DNA of 64,000 nucleotides. Origin: Amorphophallus konjac (taxonomy: Eukaryota > Streptophyta > Magnoliopsida > Alismatales > Araceae). Location: the NCBI GenBank assembly GCA_022559845.1, contig CM040121.1, positions 567,598,140-567,662,139 on the forward strand, given 5' to 3'. Below are positions 22,173 through 35,340 of this stretch, piece by piece. The translations under genes were made by a program, and so were the position numbers. How positions within the stretch are numbered: position 1 is the first letter of the stretch; the number at the start of each line of letters is the position of its first letter. Under the pieces are notes generated by a model that made no database searches, was not told the DNA's origin, and saw only the letters and a list, made by a program, of their open reading frames with translations.

Positions 22173-24157
22173 CTAGCTCTCCTCCATCTCCACTGGCCTG
22201 TCTGCAAATTGGAGGAGACAACATGTAGTTCCAAGAATCCATGCCTGCAGAGTGCCGGTGAGGAAATAAATTACTTTAAGCAAACAATCCTGTGTTAATA
22301 AACTTCTCGAGCTCGTACTTCTTGTCTTGGCGTCTTACCATTGATGAGTGCGTTGTTTCTTGATTCATCCCATTGAATGCTCTGAAATTCTGCACTCCCT
22401 TGGTCGCTGCTTAAGAGCAGACTGCCCATTGCACTTGGGCAAGGCATCATGAAATGAGGTTCTGCTGTGAGGTCGACACTTGGAGTTGCAAGTGAAAAAT
22501 CAATGGTATTGTAACATGGGAATCCCATTGATGGTATTTGGAACTCATTTCCAATCAGCAGTGAAGATCCCACACTTTCTTTGACCCGAAAATCCTGCAA
22601 TAGTGAATTTTTCAAACCAATGTCCTCGTCACTTTCTTCTTCAAGTAGCTTCTTTCTGTTTGGATTGATATAGAATACTAAAACCCTTGGATTGAGGTAC
22701 AATCTCAAAAATCTAAAAACGGGATTGAGGTAAAAATCTAAAAAAAGGATGGAACATTTTAGAAAGGAATCACAGGCTTCGTTTTCTCATCAGAAGTTGT
22801 TCTAAGCCAAAATAGATGATCTCGTTTTTACTGATTTTTGAGCTGGTGATTTCAAAAGCGAAGATTCTCATTATTCTACAGCATGTCAATCAACCTCTGA
22901 AGATAAGATTGTGCGAACTTTATGCCGATATCTTAGAAAAGACTGAAAGAAAGGAATGAGATTCCTCAAAGGTTCGCTAATGTGGGTTTACCATAATTGG
23001 CTCCATCTGAGTCGTACTTCCATCCTCATGAGGTGAAGTAACAAGAACTGAGTCATGGCTTCTGTTGCTTCCAATCGAATCAGGCGGGCTGCCTTCAAAG
23101 GCATTTGTGTTCTGACCCATGCATTTTCTGGGGCTAAGATCGCCTGTCTCAAAACAGGTGCTCCTCTTGCCTCTGGAATCTACTTGAGAATCACCCTTCT
23201 TCTGCCCATGTTCATTTCTCTTTACAACATGGCACAAAGCAAAATCTCCCTGGGGATTGGGATTTCAGCAGTGAGCACAACACTAACTTGAAGATATCAT
23301 AGACTAGTACATCAAAGAAATGAGTTAACCTAAAAGTGAGGAAGATGCATGTATTACCACAAAACTTGTTAGTCCCTCAAAATTCTCTTCATAGAGGCGG
23401 TACTCATACATCACCCAATCTGTTCGACAACCAGCAGGCGCCCTCCCATGATGGAAAACAAGTGTCTTCCTGAGTGCCATCACAGATTGGCATATGATTC
23501 TCCGGTCCTTGCCGGTGGCCTTCCAATACCCCGATCCGGTGGCTCTATTTGTGCGAGAGCCATTCGGATATTTCTTGTCTCGTGGGCAGAAGAAGAACCA
23601 CTGCAGATCTCTTCTGGGTAGGAATGATTTGTCTGCAACAGAAGATATAGTAAGGAAAAACAAGAACAACGTTTAACAGTGACACCTCCACTAATCTGTC
23701 ATTTTCTTTTCTTGGATACGCTATGGCAATAATTTTGGTACAAGGACACCTGCAGGGAGTAATTTTCTAGCCTCGGACTGTCGAAGGCCAGACACCTCTG
23801 ATACACAGCAATTATAAGAAAAACCTTTGTAGTGGGAGACTGACGTAGATGTGCAACAATATATTCGAAACCTAGATTCTTGGACAAGATGATTCTCCAA
23901 AACAAAACAAAACAAAAAAAAGCAAAAGAAAGGAACCACCTTACCAATTTCATTCTATAAAACTAATTGCAGAATGATGGGAGGGGGAAAGACTTTTTAC
24001 CAGGAAGCTCCCACGGATCGAACTTGTACAAATCAATCACTGGAATCACCTCTAGCTCAATCTCCTGCCTACCCACTCTCCTCTTCAAGTAGTACTCTAC
24101 CAGCTCTTCATCAGTGGGGTGGAACCGGAAGCCAGGTGGAAGAGACACTGGACCCAT
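22173..24157 (-). CDS. NAC-domain transcription factor, five exons
   Basis: Exons on the minus strand: 24157-24001, 23632-23358, 23249-22992, about 22651-22339 and 22201-22173 (stop TAG), 343 codons plus stop. The N-terminus carries NAC subdomain A ([19 protein letters not shown]). Exon 2 gives subdomains C-D ([37 protein letters not shown]). Exon 3 starts with subdomain E ([15 protein letters not shown]). So it is a DNA-binding and dimerising nuclear regulator, with an acidic Ser-rich C-terminal activation region. The NAC domain resembles the NAC045/086/028 type; no finer name is claimed. No stops or frameshifts. Introns have GT/AG ends. The exon 4 acceptor is ambiguous: an AG at 22653-22652 keeps frame, while a nearby CAG gives the wrong phase. 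ATG at 24157 is at the family start. Confidence 0.9.
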
Positions 24158-24985
24158 TCTTCTACGCTGATAAGTGATAACAAAGCCAAAACAAGGAAAC
24201 GAAAGAGAAGAGAAACAGAGAAAGGAAGCTATGTTTTACGAGGCATGGATTTTACAAATGAAGTCAGAAGAACACCATGAAAAGCTGTGACTGTTAAGTG
24301 TCCTGGCTGTTTCTATTGAGAATTTGGAAGATCCAGAAATAAAAGTCCTTGTCGAACCGGAAGAATTTCTTAACAGATGAGCGGCGAAACTCCCAGAGGT
24401 TGCAGCCGTCCAAACCCAGTATCATTCTTCCCAGATTCAAAACTTTTACTGTTGCTGTGTCTTCCCCCACAAGCCCACACCAACGGAAAAACAAGATGTA
24501 TAATTCAAATTCAAATCTAAGACCTCAAAGAGAAGCCCACAGAAAGGCTAATTCTGTTCGACAAAACGGTAAGCAGATGATGTAGGTACCGAACTCTTTC
24601 TACTACTGAACAGAATTACCCCAGAACTGCTTGAGAACCTCCAAAATTGGGATCTTTCAGAGTACCCAGAAACGCAAAATACGCTGTTCACTTGGAATAT
24701 GAAGAACTTCGGTGCGAAGGAACTAGGTAGGCAGGTGGGGATTTAGACAGTGTAGTAAACTAGACCCTATCTGGAGCTGAGCAGAAACCCAGGAGCTGCT
24801 TAAAAACTTGAGGAACTGGGGATCCTGCAGAGCACCCAGAAAGCTAAAAAACACTCTAGGGAGTAGTAACTGGAAACCTGAATCCTTTGGTGGAAGGGAA
24901 CTATGAAGGCGGCAGCTGGAGAGTCGAATGGTGAGGAGCGTTAAGTGTTCGGTGCTTGGGGATGTCTCGCGTCTATATATCGGGA
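24158..24985 (-). promoter_or_regulatory. probable 5' leader and promoter of the NAC gene
   Basis: A TATATAG-type box on the minus strand at about 24980-24973 lies some 820 bp upstream of the NAC start codon. The interval has no long ORF in gene sense and could be a long leader, possibly with a leader intron. Placement of the start site is inference. Confidence 0.35.
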
Positions 24986-26451
24986 AAGGTGGGCCGACGA
25001 GGGAGGTGCCGCCTGCTACAAGCCTACAACCTCACCTGCATGCAGCAATTCTAGACTTTTCTTGTCGTCTTGCTAAATCAGAAGTGCGCTCCCCAGTCGC
25101 CACCAAAGTCTTCGGGACAGTTCACACCAGGATACTTTTCACGGCAATAATCTAATGCAAACGCCTGTTTCAATCGAATCGTTTCCTCAATGGGAAGTCT
25201 TCCTGGCTCTGGGTGGTGGTGCAGAGGAGGACATCATCCCACCGGCAATGTGAACACCGGGGGGTTTATGATCTGATTCAACACTGTGATTTATTAAACT
25301 ACAGGGGAATATATTCGGATCCTGTTTTATATGACTATCTCTTTACTTTGAATTCCTAAATATAATCTGCACTTTCTCACTTGGTGGGTCTCGTATATTT
25401 AATTTCTGGGGCAACTTCGACACTAAGAAATGGCGAAGAATTTCTTAAGCTTACGTGTATCATCCTTTTGCAAGAATTTCTTAACATAGTTGAGGCTTAC
25501 GTGTTGTAACATGGGATTACTATGGGCCTGTTTGCTAACCTGAGTGCAGTTAGTGCAAGTCACCTCAAAGAGTCTTGTGCACTAATCGACCCTGATTAAC
25601 ACATCTGTGTGTGAGAGAGTGGTGAGGTCCACACTGCTCTCTCTCGTCGATTCTCCCATTCTAATCTCGAAACAAACAGGTTCTACGAGATTACAAGTTG
25701 ATGGGGTAGGCTAGGATAGTTCATGGGAGCTTCCATTTGCTTGCCAAGTGTGCGCTAAAGTTCCAGTGGTGGACAGTCTTAAAAGGGGAAACAGCTGATG
25801 CTATGACCCAGTGAGCAAGTATGAATGTATGCTGCTAGTGGTTCTAAAAGTCCAATCCAAATGTTAGAAAATACGATTAAAGATTTCCTTGTCCTAAAAA
25901 ATCTATGATCTGGTTTAGGAGGGTAACTAAGTCCATTGAGCTCTGTTCTAATGACTACTTGAGCTAAGTTTTAGTTGAGTTTGCGGTGTTTAAATATTGA
26001 ACAAGTGAAATTTCAGTGTGTTCAAATTCGAATCATTTAATAGTTATGACTAATTTAAAAATAATATCAAATTAAGGGGTCGTTTGCTTTGAACTTCTGC
26101 CCAATTAGCTAAGGGGCTATTTGGGCTGATGTAAAACAATATAAAATGTTATTTTGTGACACATGATGGAGTACAATATTTTACAGTGTTTTGAGGTATT
26201 TTTTTATTAAACCAAATGATCTATAAATGAATTTGACTTATTTCATATTTATAAACTTGTTCAAATTCTTAAAACCACTTATCTCTAAAAAATAATCAAG
26301 AAATTAAACTACATGAATATGTAACATTATTAAATGAACATAATTAATCCTCAATGTGCTTGTTTACTTTGTACAAATGCGCCAAGCATACAAATAATTG
26401 GCTCACTTATTTAGTTGAATAAGACAAAGTGAATTTTCTAGTTGAAGGTTG
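24986..26451. other. intergenic, no gene seen
   Basis: AT-rich DNA upstream of the NAC gene. I found no coding region or element boundaries. Confidence 0.6.
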
Positions 26452-26885
26452 GATAATTACATATATATCCCTAGAATTTTACATATTCTACTCTATGTCC
26501 TCATGTTCTTCATGTTATCATGTATATCCTCGTATTAAAGAATATTGTTGAGTTATACCCTCACATTCTAACACCGTCAAAGTTAATGGAGTATTTCATT
26601 AAACATGTAAAATATGTTATTTTAAAGGGATATACAAGATAATATGAAAGATTGTAGGACATATACATATAAATCATTATCTTAATTATGTGAGAAGATT
26701 AAAGAATGATATATTAATCTTTTTTCTATCTTAATCTACCTAAATTAAACTAAACAAATGGTAGACAATGGTAGGAGTATTTATGTAATAAAATATAATT
26801 ATTATAGGGGTATACATGATAATATGAAGAATATAAAGTATACAATAAAATATGTAAGATTCAAGGGGTAAATATGTAATTATCC
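26452..26885. mobile_element. MITE with 40-bp imperfect TIRs
   Basis: The left end GGATAATTACATATATATCC and the inverse of the right end (GGATAATTACATATTTACCC) match over about 40 bp, ending CTTACATATT. The interior is AT-rich and non-coding, total about 434 bp. A target duplication is not clear. Its text style (TATCATGTATATCC, TTATACCCTCA) resembles the Pack-MULE TIRs at 29383, so it may be a relative. Confidence 0.75.
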
Positions 26886-27174
26886 CTATATAGTATTATA
26901 ATTACTCATCCGGCTTACCGGTTCACTCGCACCCTTAGAAATATACCTTATTTACCGAGCATTAATGTCACTCGATTACTTTTTCGGTTTGAGTCAACTC
27001 TCGTTTAGAACGATTAACCAAGATCCCGTGTAAAAACATGTCTAAAAGAAGTGACATATCATGTCTTTTAAAGAAAGATTTTTCATATAAACTATTGTTC
27101 GAGCTGAAATGGCACATCTATCACTCTTGAAATTGTATTAACATATATATTATTATTTTTACCAAAGCTTTCAA

Positions 27175-27470
27175 CGGGGTTTGTCGACCCGATCGACCCG
27201 ATTGACTTGGTCTGGGGTTGAGTCGGGTCGGGTCGGTCCCGTCTCGGTCCGACCCGGTCTGTCTCGCTCTAAAAAAAGATTATATATATATATAATACAT
27301 ATAAAATAATAGAATAAAATAGAAAAGGATACATTATATATAAAATATAATATAATATAATATTAAAATAATGGGGCGACCCGGTGACGACCCACGACCC
27401 GGGCGACCCAGTCTCGACTTGGGTCGGGTCGTGCGGGTCAGGGCGACCCGCACCGGGTCGGTAAACCCTG
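27175..27470. mobile_element. hAT-type MITE, 296 bp, nested
   Basis: Ends CGGGGTTTGTCGACCCG and (inverse of right) CAGGGTTTACCGACCCG form the TIRs. Flanks GCTTTCAA (27167-27174) and ACTTTCAA (27471-27478) agree in 7 of 8 bases, the duplication length typical of hAT elements. The interior is rich in GGGTCG/CGACCC repeats around an AT-rich centre. It interrupts the left TIR of the element at 27080. Confidence 0.8.
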
Positions 27471-27480
27471 ACTTTCAAGA

Positions 27481-27542
27481 ATATCAACCAGGCTAAATTA
27501 TCATCAATCGAATATCAACCAGGCTAAATTGTCATCAATCGG
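27481..27542. repeat. 31-bp tandem duplication
   Basis: AATATCAACCAGGCTAAATT followed by (A/G)TCATCAATCG occurs twice back to back with one mismatch, just right of the nested MITE. Confidence 0.9.
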
Positions 27543-27618
27543 AACGCGAATATTCCACAATGATTCGAAGATTCTCATTAGTTGGTCGTCAAATGACCAA
27601 AATATCCCTCCCCTCCCC

Positions 27619-28490
<872 letters not shown>

Positions 28491-28671
28491 CAAACTCAAA
28501 GCGAAGTAACTGTGAGTTAAAAGACAATCATGATTAGGTGGACGGATTGTAACGAGTGATTATGGCGATGACACTTTTGAAACTTTCGATTAAAAATAAT
28601 GATATGTTTCATAATATATTTTCGAGAGTGATATATGTGTCATTTCCACTCTAACAATGATTTATATGACA

Positions 28672-29382
28672 AAAAAATGTTAGAAAATGGGCTTCCATCC
28701 TAGGAACTTGTTTGTCAAAGCTACAGATCCTTTGAGATTGATTTTGGTTGTAACAAATGTAAATCTAATAAGATTTGTTTTTAAGTTTGGAAAGATGGAC
28801 CCACATGTTTAAAAGAGGCCAGATTTTTCTATCAAAGTAATTAGTGTTGCCACCAGATTGACACCCTGAGCACCTTGGGACAGAAAACAAAAAAAAAACA
28901 GGTGTCAAGATTTCAGCACTAATGCCAACATGTTCAGCTCATAGCTAATCCGCATAACCCATATGTCCATAGCTGTTGAATTTTGGCCTAACTTGTGAAA
29001 ACATCTTCAGTCATCCACACGCCAGCATTGGCACTTCCAAGGTCGGTTGAAGACCCTAGACATTAGCACCACCAAAGAATGGTGTCATTAGCGCCGAGAC
29101 TACCGTCTGAGTCGTTCTACAGTCAAACTCTAATATAAATATGTAATAGTGAAATTGAGTCATTTTCACTATTCATAGATAGATAAATTTATTTTTACAT
29201 AGTCCTCACGTCAAAAAAAAATAAATTATGTGCAACACGTCACCTGGTGATGTTACCGACATATCAAATTAATTAGACGCGGGGGTCACTCAAAAAAATT
29301 AAAATAAATAAATAAATAATATTACATGTGTAACATCCCAAGATCTACTTACCTAGAGTGTCGCACTAAGTATTACTCGATA
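28672..29382. other. intergenic, no gene seen
   Basis: Between two TIR elements. AT-rich with A-tracts; no coding region or boundaries recognised. Confidence 0.55.
29374..29382. repeat. left 9-bp target-site duplication
   Basis: TACTCGATA, identical to 31504-31512 on the other side of the Pack-MULE. Confidence 0.93.
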
Positions 29383-31503
29383 GGGATTTTTGTATATATA
29401 CCCACATAAATATAGGTATGTACATATATACCCTTAATCTAAGCATATTATCATATATACCCTCAATTTAACTATATGTTTAACACTTATATCCTCGTCG
29501 TAACTCTCGTTAATTTTACTTGGGTTAAGGTTTGGTTAAATAGCTGAATGACTAACCTACCCTCGTATGTTTAACACTTATATCCTCCGTCGCTGCCTCA
29601 CCTGGTGGGACCTTGCCTGGCTCGGCTTCAACGCCGTCGTCGGCTCCGGGGTCTTCGTCCTCACTGGCCTCGAGGCCCGCAACGACGCCGGCCCCGCCGT
29701 CATCCTCGTCTACGCCGCCGCAGGCTTCTCCGCCCTCCTCTCCGTCTTCTGCTACGCCGAGTTCGCCGTGGAGATCCCGTTCGCGGGGGGCTCCTTCTCG
29801 TACCTCCGCGTCGGGCTGGGCGACTACGTCGCCTACATAGCCGCCACCAACATCCTCCTCGAGGCGCTCATGGGAGCGGCCGGTGTGGCGTGCTCCTTGA
29901 CCTCCTACTTCGCCACCCTCATCGATCGGCACCCCGACTCGCTCCGCATCCGGGTGGCGGCATTCGCCGACGGATACAACCTCCTCGACCCCATCGATGT
30001 CGTCGTCCTCGTCGCTTGCTCTGAAATCACCGCCACCGGCAGCCGCCTCACGTCCAGTCTCAACTGGATCACCTCCGTCGTCAGCGTCGCCGTCATCGCC
30101 TTCATCATTGCCGCCGGCTCCGCCCACGCCGACCTCTCCAACCTGGCCCCCTTCTTCCCCTTCGGGGCGCAGGGAGTGTTCCGAGCGGCCGGGGTCGTCT
30201 GTTGGGCGTACAGGGGCTTCGACATGGTGGCCACCATGGCGGAGGAGACTAAGAACCCATCCCGCGACATCCCCCTCGGCCTTGTCGGATCGATGACCGC
30301 CATCACGGTCGTTTACTGCGTCATGCCATTTGTGCTCTGCTCGATGCAGAGGTACTCGTCGCTAGACCCCGACGCGGCCTACTCGGCGACGTTCGCGGCC
30401 ATGGGATTGCGCTGGGCCAAGTACCTGGTGGCGCTGGGGGCGCTCAAGGGGATGACGATGGGGATGCTGGTGGGGGCGCTGGGGCAGGGGAGGTACACCA
30501 CGCAGATCGCACGGGCGCACATGATCCCACCCTACTTCGCGCTCGTCCACCCCAGGACGGGGACGCCGGTGCACGCCACCATCCTCGTCACCTGCGCCTC
30601 CGCCTGCATCGCCCTCTTCTCTGGCCTCGACGTGCTCGCCACCGCCTCCTCCATCATCACCCTCTTCATCTTCATGCTCATGGCGGTGGCCCTGCTCGTC
30701 CGGCGCTACTACGTCTGCAACGTCACCCGCAAGTCCGGGCTGGTCAAGCTCACCGCGTCCCTCGCCCTCATCGTCCTCTCCTCCGTCGGAGTCTCCGCCT
30801 GCTGGGGCTCCTCGAACCCGGGCGGGTGGATCGGGTATGCCATCGCCGTGCCGGTGTGGTTCCTGGCGACTGCGGGGTTGGCGTTGCTTGTGCCGCAGCA
30901 GCGGGCGCCCAGGGTGTGGGGGTGCCGCTGGTGCCGTGGCTGCCATCCCTCTCCATAGCCGCCAACATGTTCTTGATGGGGTCGCTGGGGTATGAGGCGT
31001 TCGTGAGGTTCGCCATCTGCACGACGTTGATGCTCGCCTACTACCTGCTCGTGGGTCTCCACGCGACGTACGACGTCGGCCAAGAGGAGCTGCTGCAAGG
31101 CGAGGGGTCGATGGAGGAGGCCAGAGTGAAGGGCGGTGGCATCGTCCGGGGGGTCCCTAAGGTGTTCGGCCTATCGTGTTCTAACGGAAGGGGAAAGCTG
31201 AGGAGTCGTCTACGGGATGGTCATTGGCGTCGGCAGTGACAGCAATGTGGATTTTGAAATGGAGTTGTGTTTATTAAATAAAAGAAAAAGGGCACGTGAG
31301 GGGGGAAGGAATCTACGTTAGGAGGCCATTTTCGGTATTTCAAGGGATAAACGGTTTCCGTGCACCTGACGACGACGACAGGGAACCACGAGGATATAAG
31401 TGTTAAACATATAGCTAAATTGAGAGTATATATGATAATATGCTTAGATTAAGGGTATATATGTAAATACTCATATTTATGAGGATATATATGTAAAAAT
31501 TCA
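29383..31503. mobile_element. Pack-MULE: Mutator-like element with captured transporter
   Basis: Terminal inverted repeats of about 116 bp (29383-29498 and 31388-31503) match at most positions, including a long identical core from TACATATATACCC through AAGCATATTATCATATATAC. The flanks are the identical 9-bp sequence TACTCGATA (29374-29382 and 31504-31512), the target duplication size typical of Mutator elements. The interior is a GC-rich, intronless transporter ORF and no transposase. TIR length, 9-bp duplication and host cargo together define a Pack-MULE. Confidence 0.93.
29567..31239 (+). pseudogene. cationic amino acid transporter (CAT family), captured and frameshifted
   Basis: An open frame of 463 codons (29567-30958) carries the plant CAT signature of the APC superfamily, membrane carriers for cationic and other amino acids. 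Landmarks: VVGSGVFVLTG (residues 24-34), CYAEFAVEIPFAGGSFSYLR, ETKNPSRDIPLGLVGSM near 227, RYTTQIARAHMIPP, and FMLMAVALLVRRYYV, spread over about ten hydrophobic segments. Near 30911 one G is missing from a G run, so the C-terminal part (VPLVPWLPSLSIAANMF, LVGLHATYDV) continues in another frame to a TGA at 31237. The native N-terminus is missing; the ORF begins with MFNTYIL, encoded by a copy of transposon TIR sequence. The gene is intronless and strongly GC-rich against AT-rich flanks. A functional full-length carrier is unlikely; a truncated product is possible. Confidence 0.88.
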
Positions 31504-31512
31504 TACTCGATA
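31504..31512. repeat. right 9-bp target-site duplication
   Basis: TACTCGATA, identical to 29374-29382. Confidence 0.93.
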
Positions 31513-31604
31513 AAGTAATCATTTGACTAGCGGTAGGTCATTCAAAAAGTGTTTTACCTACTCTCTGACATCGTACTATTAAATTAACAATGAGGTGAAA
31601 GTTT

Positions 31605-31936
31605 TTGAAAAATACTTGGTGCCCCAATAGTTACATCTAGTGCATCAAGTTTTTTTTTTAAATGTTTGTGAAGTGGGATCCAAGTATCCATAACTTATCG
31701 TACATGATATAATAACCCAAAAAATTTAAAACAAATAAAAAATAGACTTTGTCTATAGTGAAAATCACTATTCATATAGTCTTTTTTTTTCAGATTTAAC
31801 TTGCGGTGTAAGTCAAGATTGACTTGCACAATAATTTAGAGGGGAGTGGGCTCCATCTCCAAAAAAAAATTTCAAAAAAATTTTGATGCGTCACCCCCGG
31901 GGTGTAATTACGGGGGCAGTGCACCGAGTGTTTCTC
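31605..31936. mobile_element. MITE (family A), about 330 bp
   Basis: The left end CTTGGTGCCCCAATAGTTAC and the inverse of the right end (CTCGGTGCACTGCCCCCGTA) form imperfect TIRs, both followed by GCATCAA and a T-run. Inside is a 24-bp palindrome, GTGTAAGTCAA / TTGACTTGCAC (about 31806-31829). A related copy lies at 41932-42226. Confidence 0.55.
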
Positions 31937-33589
31937 AAAGTTTTTCGAGGATGGGGACAACTCTATGAAATGTCAGAGGTACAAGAGCACCCCATTTATT
32001 TTCAAGACCCTTCACTTGCTTCTCCTGCTTTCAACTTGCAACGTCGATCTAGAAGAGATTATAGAATTTTTTCCCCTTCCTTCGAGAAAGAATATATTGC
32101 CCATTTTCTGTTTCCCTTTCACCATTTGAGAGAGTTGTTGAATGCTTAGTTGTTGATGCAGCCTAAATGGCCTCCCAATCAAGAAACAATTAAGAAGTCT
32201 TTTAGGGTTAATTAGTGGGGGATTTCAAGAGTCTGATAAATGTATTTAGAGTATATTTTAGGGTGCTTAATTATTAATGTAATTAAGGTGTCTCTTGGGA
32301 TAACTAGTGTAGTGCCATTAGGGGGAGTATCACCCTCTCCTCCCAATGAGATGCATGAATTGGGAGAGAATTTGAATCAGTTTTATCTAAGTTATCTCTT
32401 TGTATCAAAGTACTATTTCCATAAATTACGACTTTTTCTCTTCTCTTCCTCTGAACCCTAGCGCTCAACTGCATGGTTGTCTAGAGTTACCTCATGAGTT
32501 TGGTGATCTTTGTACGATAACAATTGGCATTTGTAAGTTAGATTATTTCCCGTGGAATTGATGGACGTCCTAGGAGGAAGGATTTGAAGCGTAAATGTGA
32601 CTTAATTTGGAGGGAGGTGAACCACAATGACTTCCTTTCTTTTGTGGTTTGCTTGAGCTCTCTCACTTTCTCTTCGCCCCCTTCTCCCTCTTACATGTAT
32701 TTTGCTTATGCTCTCTCACCCTCTTATTATTACCGCCCTTTCTTTCATTTCTATATTTTGTTTGACGTTCATGTCGAAATTTCTTCAAACTTTATTCACT
32801 CTCCCCCCCTTTGGTGTTTGCCATATATAACATCTGCTAATAAAACCTTTAATTTTCAAGAACGTTTTATATTGGTCAATGTCTTCTATCCATGATTTTA
32901 TCTATGATTAGAGGTGGCCCCATAATCATTCCCTTTCTCTTTTTTTTGTAACGGTGTGTTTCTCCTCAGTGTGCTCCTCGTCTACTGGAACCGGGCGTTT
33001 TGAACCCACATCTCAAGGATATGTGTTTGAAAGTGGGAATGTCCAATTTTTTGTTCTATGAAATATTATTTCAACTTCTTTTTCAACGGGGTAGTGTGAT
33101 TAAAAACCATAGAATAAGTGACCTCGATCCTTGAACTCAGAGAAGTCTAATCTAATGTTCTCTATTAAAATAGGCGCAAGATTTAATTCACAGTACCACG
33201 TTTGTCTTCACTCGAATGAATGCTCTCCTGTAACGCAAAGTCCGTTTGTACTCTGCTTTCGGCTCCTTATAACACGGTTTCTTTCCCAAGGACCCAAAGC
33301 CCACGCCGGTTGTGATCTCACTGGTTTTTTGTGCAAACCATATATATAAACTATTGCAAGTCAACGACAAGAGGGTGAAAATTCTACAATAATGTCACAT
33401 AAGATGGCCATTGGCAAGCTCCTTTGACTATAGAGAATCAATTGAATAAGAGAAATGCGAAAGGGTTATTCTCCGTGCAAGAGGTTAAGTTTATTACTCG
33501 TCCTATCTCTCGTGAGTCACACATGCATTGTGTGAGTCCTATTTTTTAACAATTTCGTAAGTCTTTCTAATGAAATTTTTAATGTTATA
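31937..33589. other. intergenic, no gene seen
   Basis: AT-rich DNA with short spurious ORFs only. No domain, splice structure or repeat boundary recognised. Confidence 0.55.
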
Positions 33590-34030
33590 AGGGTGACAAC
33601 TAAATATTTAAAAGTGACAAATATCTATATAAAGGTGACATATAGTCAACTCTGGTCAATTTTTACGTATTTCTGAGGTGACAAATGAGACTTCCAATGT
33701 TATTTAAGGGTGACAAATAGTTATTTAAGGATAAAAATAATTATCTAAGGGTGATAAATAACTACGTAAATGTGACAAATAATCAACTCCCGTCAATTTT
33801 TACGTATTTTTTAAACGACGAACGAGACTTTCAATGCTATTTAAAGATGACAAATAATTATTAAGGGTGACAAATAGCTACGTAAATGTGATAAATAGTA
33901 ATTTTTACGTATTTTCGACGCGATGAATGAGACTTTCAATGTTATTTAAGGGTGACAAATAACTGTCTAAGGATAAAAAATAATTATTTAAAGGTGACAA
34001 ATACATGAATAAAGGTGACAAATAGATGGA
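33590..34030. repeat. degenerate nested tandem repeat
   Basis: A short motif, GGTGACAAATA with TATTTAA spacers, recurs about 15 times. A longer block (CAATTTTTACGTATTTT, then GAGACTTTCAATGTTATTTA) recurs three times, near 33656, 33797 and 33902, giving a higher-order spacing of about 105-140 bp. Confidence 0.8.
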
Positions 34031-35306
34031 CATGTACATAAGTATTTAAGAAAGAAGTATTTAAAGAATTTAATGGGTGGATCTCATGTACCAATGACAT
34101 AGACCAATAATATATTAGATGGATAACTTTTTTACCCATCCAGGAGAATAACTATCGTTTCTCATCCAAAAATGTTACCGTACCATATTTTTGTCGTGCA
34201 TTTCGTTTACACTAACTGACCCTTCGTCTACACGCGTACGTGGCCACTAATGATCAGAACGCTCTCTTACTTAATTAGAGTACATACGATAGCTCTTCCT
34301 TTTTTCAAGTAAGTCGAGTGACAATCGCGCGCATCATGTAAGTGATTAGAAAATTAACTTGGGCAACACTAATTAAATGAATGTGATAATTAGAAAGGTA
34401 GTAGCTATATATCTAGGGGGGGGGGGGAATTGTGATATGAGAGCATCCTTCTCCAAACAATTTGACAAGAGCTTTTAAAGAGCATGGGGCAAGCGCTTTG
34501 ATCAGAAGGGCTCCTTTGATAAAAGTCGGGAATGGGCCAGTGCTTGCGAGTGTTATTAAATCACACGGTGTCATGCCAGCTGCGTACGTAGCTCGTCTCC
34601 TTTGCTTATCTCGCCGCCTCAAAAGACGACTTGGAGTTTGTCATTTGTGCATGCATGGGCACACGTAGATAGAGACTTCCTTTTATTAATTAGCTGCGTG
34701 CGGTCAGTCCTCTTCCTGTTCGGAGAGGGAACTTATCAACACCCCCGTGTGATACTCTGAAATTTTGTCCGCTTGTTTGATGCAAATCGACTTCTCTCGT
34801 GCATGTGCTGTGCATTTGATTTGGTGCTTGTCCATTTGTGGGCAAGTGCCGTGGTGTCCCATTAATATATATATATATATATATACGACGGTTCTCAAGG
34901 GGCGCTAGCTAGCAGCCAAGTTTGAAAGTCTACACACTGTACTGCCCAAATTGTGGTTCAGACAAATTTGGTTATACGCATTATTGTGAACATGGAGAGA
35001 GAGTCTGAAAGTGGCTGGGGGTGGATGTGAAAGAATATGAGAAAATATGGTTTGTTTTGAGATATCAGTCGAGCACTACATCTATATATATATATACTAC
35101 AGCGTGGACTGTGTTGGGAAGTTGGGTTCCCATAAGCAAGCACAAAACGTAGAAGGAAACTGATTTGAGAGCTAAACCCCACCGGCCCAACGCTGGTTGT
35201 CTAATTAACCCCCAAATTATCATTCACTGATTCCATCACCTTTGTGTGCTTTAATTTTAGAATGTCTTAATTAATAGGCAAGAGGGTTGCGGAGAGACAA
35301 AGGAAG

Positions 35307-35340
<34 letters not shown>

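Noticed and set aside
29552..30127. Antisense acidic ORF across the transporter
   Set aside because: Shadow of a GC-rich coding strand; no homology.
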